From Riptortus pedestris (lineage: Eukaryota; Arthropoda; Insecta; Hemiptera; Alydidae), in contig CM032228.1 of NCBI GenBank assembly GCA_019009955.1, forward strand, positions 175,457,501 through 175,521,500: a stretch of DNA of 64,000 nucleotides, read 5' to 3'. Made by a program: the position numbers and the translations under genes. The notes under the pieces were generated by a model. It ran no database searches, was not told the DNA's origin, and worked only from the letters and a program-made list of their open reading frames with translations. Shown piece after piece: positions 57,801 to 64,000 of the stretch (the stretch's first letter is position 1; the number at the start of each line of letters is the position of its first letter).

Positions 57801-60800
57801 ACAAAAGATTGAGGAAACGCTAAGAAATGGTCCAGATTGCTCTGACGCCATCTCTCCCTACAATTCCTGAAGTATTTTCAAGAATTCTACCTAAGTCCTA
57901 GTCCTCTCTAAATTCATATACCTTCCAGTTGTTACCTTCTTTAACACGAAGAAACTCTCAAAGTGTATTTTTTTTCTTTTTCATTGCACTGAGTATTTCT
58001 GTAAATCTATATATGTTATATGATATTGCACATACACCAAGAAAAAGTAATCTTTTATTCCAAGTGATGAATTTTTTGTAATAAATTAAAGTTTGAAATA
58101 TTTATATATATATATTTAGGTAAAAAAAAAAGTATATAAATGGATATGTATGTCATTGTCTTGAGTATTTGTTTCTTTAGAGCACTTTTATGATAATAAA
58201 AAATAATAAAATTTTTTCAAGAAATATTTTCATTGGATCAAGTGCACTGTGAACATAATTGTGATAAAAGGTCTGAATACATTCCTGCCAACATGTTGTC
58301 TATTAATATGAATATATATAAATATATATAATATATAGTATTTATTGCACGTATGCTGCACTTTATTGTTTATTTCATAGTATTGTTCTAATTTATTTTT
58401 GAAATGAGAAACAAATGAGATAAAATAAAGCAAATTGGTTTATTGACCTTGTTCACTTGAATGTTTATTTTTTCTTTATGTGTGTTATGCCTTATTTATT
58501 TTAGTTTTGTGGATTGACTTCTTATTATTTTTCTCTTTTTTTTCCCTATTTTTTATCCTTTTGGTTTGTAGCTCGTGGAATCTTATGATTGACTTATTTG
58601 TTTTACACTTTCTTCTATCTCACCTTACTCTTCTTTTTCTATCTTCTATCTGCCTGAATATCTAAACATATAGAAACCCCATGAATTTCTAAACCTTCCT
58701 TCCAGCCTATCTCTCCAGTCCTTGAGGTCGGAAAAATTTGTTAGTGTCAAAGTCAATTTGTTCACCAAATGTTTATTTTTATCAAGGATATTCAATGATT
58801 TCCATCCGCATTCAATCCCATTTTTGTACTTCCTCACTTTTCTCTAAGATAAATAAAATAATGACACTTCTAATAATAAATGTTAAACATATCATAAATT
58901 TTAATTATTATACAATATTTATAACTAATGATAACACGGGAGGAGGAACATATCATAAATTTAGGACAGCAATTTACCTCATTATTTTTTTATATACACT
59001 CATCCAATATATGGATTGTAAAAAGTAAAAATTGTAAAAAAAAAGTAGAAAAAAAAGAAAAAATAATAAAATTATAAACATTTCCCTGGTAATCCCTTCA
59101 GCAGTGTTCTGTGGCGTCCACAACTACATCTTGATTTTACAATCATTGACTATAAATAGATTTTTTTTTTTACTTATAATATAAATATTAAAAGACAAGA
59201 AAAAGAAGAAAGTATTAGAGACAAGTCAAAATAAAATCTGTTATCTTTTAGATGTTATTTAATCACTAGAGACCAGTGTATTCTATTATGAAGTTCACCT
59301 GGTTGTGTTTTATCTTTTTTAAAAAAACTACAACTACAAATATTAAAAAAAAAAAGAAAAAAAAAGGAGCTATGTAAAATATGTATATTTATGATATAAT
59401 TACTTGAGCTAATTATATTTGTGATTATATCATTGTACTGTGTCGATACATATCATATAATATTAAGTATGCATAAATATATAAATATATATATTTAAGA
59501 AAAGAGATACATTCCTCTTGTTCGTTTTAACTATATACATATGGATATATTTATAAATATATACATATTTATATAAATTTAATTTTTTTGAATTAGTCAA
59601 AATAGAACATGCTTAGGTTTTTATCAGAATCCTCATTTCCCTCCAGTTTCCTATTTTATACAATATTTTAAATAAAATTATTAAATGAAAAAAAATGTGA
59701 ATCTATTTTACAATTTTTTTTTCTATTCTTCTCAAAGGTATTGCTGTAGGAAGCAGAAATATAGTTTAATATAGCTACAGTCATGAATGAAACATGTTGA
59801 AAGTGAAATATATGTGCAGTTTATCAGCACTATCAAAACTTTTTGCCTTGAAGAATATTAAGAAAAAGAGATTTATAACAAAAAAAAATTCATTGTTGCA
59901 TATAGTATTAAAAAAAAAATTCTCAAGATTGATGAATAATGCATATCTACTGAATGAAATGAAAAAGTCTTAACAGTATTAGAAAATGATAACTGAAAAT
60001 CAAGACAATATGGGATTTCTTATTCTGAAGCTAACTAACTCAAGTTGATTAAGGATTCTTGGATGTAAAAGGAGACATTCGCAAGGCTAAGAAAATTTGC
60101 TGAGGGTACTCATTAGTAGCTCTTAAAAAATAATAATAATGATAATAAAATGAAAAAAATAAATAAATAAAAATACTTACTTTCAGAATAAAGTCTTTAA
60201 ATTATATGTTCAAATTTATATCTATTACTAAATTACTCTATCATTATATACATTTTTAACATTATTGTCATTTTAGTAAAAATACATATATTGGTATCCT
60301 TAAATATGTTACTTTATTTTTATAACTGCAAAAATGATAAAACTACTCTATTATTCTATTAAAACAAAAAAATCCTCTTTAACAGGTAGTAATTTTTATT
60401 CTCAAAAAGAAAATACTTACACATTCACCCACAAAAAATGTTCTCAGCTTTCTGAATATCTCCTTTAAAATTTCAAAATTTATGACAATTACTGATATAT
60501 TTAGCTTTTTACTTGAAAGTTCCTACTCTAATATTTTTTTTTTAATAAATCACAATTCTCTATTAAACCAAAAAAGTAAAAGTTTAATTTAATTTTTTTT
60601 TTCAATGTAAGGCAAAACTTTTTTTTTACTCTTTTAATTGCATTCTTTTTGAAGAGTTATCTGATTTTTTTAAGGAGGGACTTATTGAAATATTAAATGT
60701 ATCCATGAAATCTCTTTTTTTAATGTATTTAGAAATATTAATCCTTTTGGTTACGCCTGTTATTTGTTTGGAAGTTGCCTTTCCCCTTCTGTAAAGAAAC

Positions 60801-63013
60801 TCTAAATTTTATTTGCGTTTTCTAAGTATTGAGTGAGATTAATAAAACAGTGATTTAGTGTTTACAAGACAGTGGAGTCACCTAATAATTTCTATGGGAT
60901 GTAGGTTTAGGCTTTCTTTGAGTTTATAAGTGCAAAATTTGTAAATTAATGACTCATAATAATACAAATAAAGATCTTCCATTTCCTTATTTTTATTTAG
61001 TTTATATAGCTTGAAACTTTTAAATGTAAATAGTCTCATTTAAACCTGCCCACACTTATTTGCCTTCAGAGATTTATTTGTTTAGTAAACCAGGAAAATC
61101 CTCTTACAATCATCAGGTCTAAAAAAATTAATTGTCAAATATGAAAACATAATAGTAAGACTAACGTGTGAACAGTTATTCACACATTTTTAAAACACAT
61201 TAAATAAACTATTAGTATTTTAACTCATTCAGCGTCAATTTGTTTTATTTCTCCTTGTAATCTATTATACCCACAGTTATTCATATTTTTATATAAAAAG
61301 GATGTTTACATACATTAAAGATGCACGAAGAGAGATCTAACTGAATAAAATAAAGAAACTCACTGGCTATATGGATAAATATATGATGAATCAATTTTTC
61401 TAAACATGAATATTAATATTGATGGAAAAAATAGAACTAAATAAAAAAATTTTGAAGAAGTATTCCCCAAGCATATTCAATAAAGAAGATGGCTCATTAA
61501 CCTGCATCAACAATTATTTTAGTTATGTGAATAACCAAATTCATTCCTGGAGGCTAATTGAATTTAAACCATTTTGTCGATAACAATTTCAAAAACCATT
61601 GAGTTAGAAGCCTATACAGTGAAACAGAGTGGCCACCATCTAGTTTCTCTCAAACCAGAACAACCTAAACAAATCCATATAATTCCTGATTAAATAACTT
61701 TCATTCAGTTATTGCATACAATTCATTGACCAATTGAGCTGCAAATGTGTAAATAATTTAGGCCTATCAAATTAATATCTACGGCCAGATAATGAGCATG
61801 TTTTCCTTGAAATAAGGAGGAAGTCATTCCTACAAGAACATCATGGAATGTCTCTATGAATTTCAATTGTAAGGACTTCCATCATGACCGGATGAAAATT
61901 TGAACTTCAATTTTTTTTAAAAACAATTTTGGCACATCATTAATATTATTAGTATAAGAGCACTTCTTCTACTCAAATCTTAATTATCAAAGACTACATT
62001 CTAAAAGGAAGAACTAAAGTCATCAGCTATGAATAATCCACAGTTAAATAATCGTGAAATGAGTACAAGATTACAGAAAAAAATCATCCATATAGTAATA
62101 TCCCTAGTACAAATGTATTAATATGACACATTGAAAAGATGATGAAGAAAATTGGCTTAAAAGCAGATAAGTGTCAGGGACCTACTACATGGTTTTTGTG
62201 GGAGTTCAAGTGCTCAGGGTGACACATTCCCTGATGTATTGGGTAGGCATCACGTACCAATTCCTCTTTCATTATTCTAGTTACTACTCAATAGCCTAAC
62301 AATGTTGAGTAAGTACAGGTGAAATGAATAGAAGTCCAATCTCAAAGTCCTGTAACCACAAAATAAATTATACTTGTAATATACAGGATTGGGACTGGCA
62401 ACTATAGTATAACATACTGGAGGTGCAACCTACTTGATCACAACAGCTCTGAGAAGGAAATAAAATTAGTATATATTAATATCATAGACATTTGTACTCC
62501 ATAGAAATGTGAATGGTTTCTGATTAAATTATGCTTTGAAATGAAGTATTTTGAGAATCTCTCATTCAGATACTTATTTAGCCTAGGAATAACTTTTTTT
62601 GGTACCTAGTAAAGCCACCCTGTAATGAGAGTCATCCTGTTTAGATTATTAATTCAGTTTTGATCATAACTCATACTACTAATCACAGCTAACACTGTTA
62701 AAATACAGCTTTAGTGAATTTCCATCAAAGCGATATTCATATTAAAGTTTTTTTAGGTGCAAACACAAATTTTTCTTTCATCTTCATTCCTGAATAAGCG
62801 TGAGTAAATTAGCAGGTACATTTTTCACCTAAAACTTATTGTCCAAAGGGAAAAATATATATTTGCCTTATTGTAAATATGTACATGCATTATTGTTACA
62901 TCTTATGGCTGAACCATATAACTATTCTCATGAGCAGATAGGTCAATTGTATTCACAGAAAAAAAAATTACAATTACACTAACTTTTAAAGATACATAAT
63001 GAAGTGTCCAACA
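57801..63013. other. very AT-rich stretch with no recognised element
   Basis: About 5.2 kb full of A and T homopolymer runs. None of the repeat families seen elsewhere in the window occurs here. Open frames (58230-58433, 58480-58665, 58646-58837, 58738-59028) are low-complexity Phe/Leu/Ile-rich chance frames. It may include more of the 3' UTR or ordinary intergenic DNA. Confidence 0.5.
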
Positions 63014-63037
63014 TTGAAACGAGGACTCTCGTTTCAA
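63014..63037. repeat. 10-bp stem hairpin
   Basis: TTGAAACGAG and CTCGTTTCAA are separated by GACT. It lies directly outside the left end of the last HINE-like copy. Confidence 0.6.
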
Positions 63038-63040
63038 ATA

Positions 63041-63526
63041 AAAAACCCGCCAGGTACAGTGCTGTGTATACTAAATAGATTTCCCACATGCTGGTATGAG
63101 ACACTATGGATTAGATCGCAACATATATTTTCTATTTCTGCGTGAGTATCAATGATCCTAAATGTGGATTTACTGAGGGGTTACTACAAGAAAATGTGAA
63201 TAACTCGCTTAATATTAGAGCTACAAAAAATTGTGTTGAACAACAATGAATTAAGAATTAATAGTATAATAGGCTTGCTCATGTAACATTTTTCAATCCA
63301 GTGCATAATAACTGAAAGATTTTGAATTTTCGAAATCCTCTCTCTACACCCCCACTGGTCTGATTCCTGCCATTAGCGACTAAGAACTTCAGTGTTGAAA
63401 GAAATATAAAACAGCGAGTGTGTCATAGAACATATAAACATTTTTGAGTAATTTCTCATAAACATTTTCTTATAATTCAAGTTTGGTAAGGATAAGACAA
63501 AAATGATGACTGCTAGAGCGGTAACA

Positions 63527-63616
<90 letters not shown>

Positions 63617-63742
63617 GAACAGACTTCATTTTCATCTTCTTGTTGGTAGGATCGATAGGCATTTGAGGAAAGTTTTGGAAAATTGAAATTGTGTTATGAG
63701 GAGATCTTCAATAGCTGATTTCCCTTAAGGGAAATCCGCTAA
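63041..63742 (-). repeat. HINE-like element, copy 12
   Basis: The left end is diverged (AAAAACCCGCCAGGTACAGT, then ACTAAATAGATTTCCC). The right half is well kept: GACTGCTAGAGCGGTAAC, a CA then TA microsatellite (63528-63611), GATCGATAGGCATTTGAGG, and GATTTCCCTTAAGGGAAATC followed by CGCTAA. Confidence 0.7.
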
Positions 63743-63843
63743 AAATGTAACAGAATCATCCCATTGAAAATGCGGAAGCTTAATAAATAATACACTTTTG
63801 CTAATTGAGCACTACAAACAAGCTGGGATATATGTGAGTGTAT

Positions 63844-63844
<1 letters not shown>

Positions 63845-63896
<52 letters not shown>

Positions 63897-63925
63897 CATA
63901 TATACACACACACACACACACAAAC
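63845..63925. repeat. compound TA/CA microsatellite
   Basis: TA units followed by TACA and CA units at the right edge of the window. No HINE-like landmark is visible beside it. Confidence 0.9.
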
Positions 63926-64000
63926 ATCCACACAACACACACATCCTTTTAGTTCCTAATTAATGAGAAATCAGTAGGATAAATCTGAAAGTACATTTTA

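Overview
This is AT-rich invertebrate nuclear DNA, most likely arthropod. A caligid copepod-like genome would fit its low GC, long TA microsatellites and repeat load, but the species cannot be proved from sequence alone. There is no bacterial-style gene organisation. Almost every short open frame is a chance frame or a decayed transposon.

The only convincing host gene is a set of two exons on the + strand. Exon 19433..19599 encodes a complete six-cysteine LDL-receptor class A (LDLa) module. Exon 56503..56562 encodes a 19-residue conserved-looking tail ending in ARGR-stop. The reading phase matches across the junction, so they are probably the last two coding exons of one secreted LDLa protein, split by an intron of about 36.9 kb. 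Upstream exons were not found and may lie outside the window. The nearly repeat-free stretch after 56562 probably begins as its 3' UTR, with a strong hairpin about 100 bases after the stop.

The rest is a graveyard of mobile elements. (1) A family of about a dozen copies has a terminal AGCAGATTTCCC inverted repeat, a GC-rich hairpin at one end and a long central TA microsatellite. Its architecture resembles Helentron-associated (HINE/DINE-1) elements. (2) Helitron-like elements end in CCCGRGCGAAGCCGGG...CTAG, and three of them carry three internal units of about 298 bp. (3) There is a Tc1 element inside a palindromic element, a deleted mariner, a truncated piggyBac and a TTAA-flanked piggyBac-type MITE with G-tract ends. 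(4) Retroelements are two decayed LINE 3' ends with RNase H traces, a decayed Ty3/gypsy pol, a Penelope-like GIY-YIG fragment with inverted pseudo-LTRs, and a tRNA-derived SINE family with target-site duplications. (5) There is a 43-bp minisatellite and several foldback elements.

Layout: 1-8.0 kb holds scattered repeats and three HINE-like copies plus part of a fourth family member. The minisatellite is at 8.05-8.77 kb. From 10.8 to 19.1 kb there are SINEs, a piggyBac remnant, a GC-rich island and a LINE remnant. The LDLa exon is at 19.4 kb. From 19.6 to 56.5 kb is the giant intron with nested transposons at 26.6-32.6, 35.6-38.7, 42.5-51.0 and 54.1-55.7 kb. The terminal exon is at 56.5 kb, followed by 6.4 kb with no recognisable element, and then a last HINE-like copy and microsatellites at the right edge.
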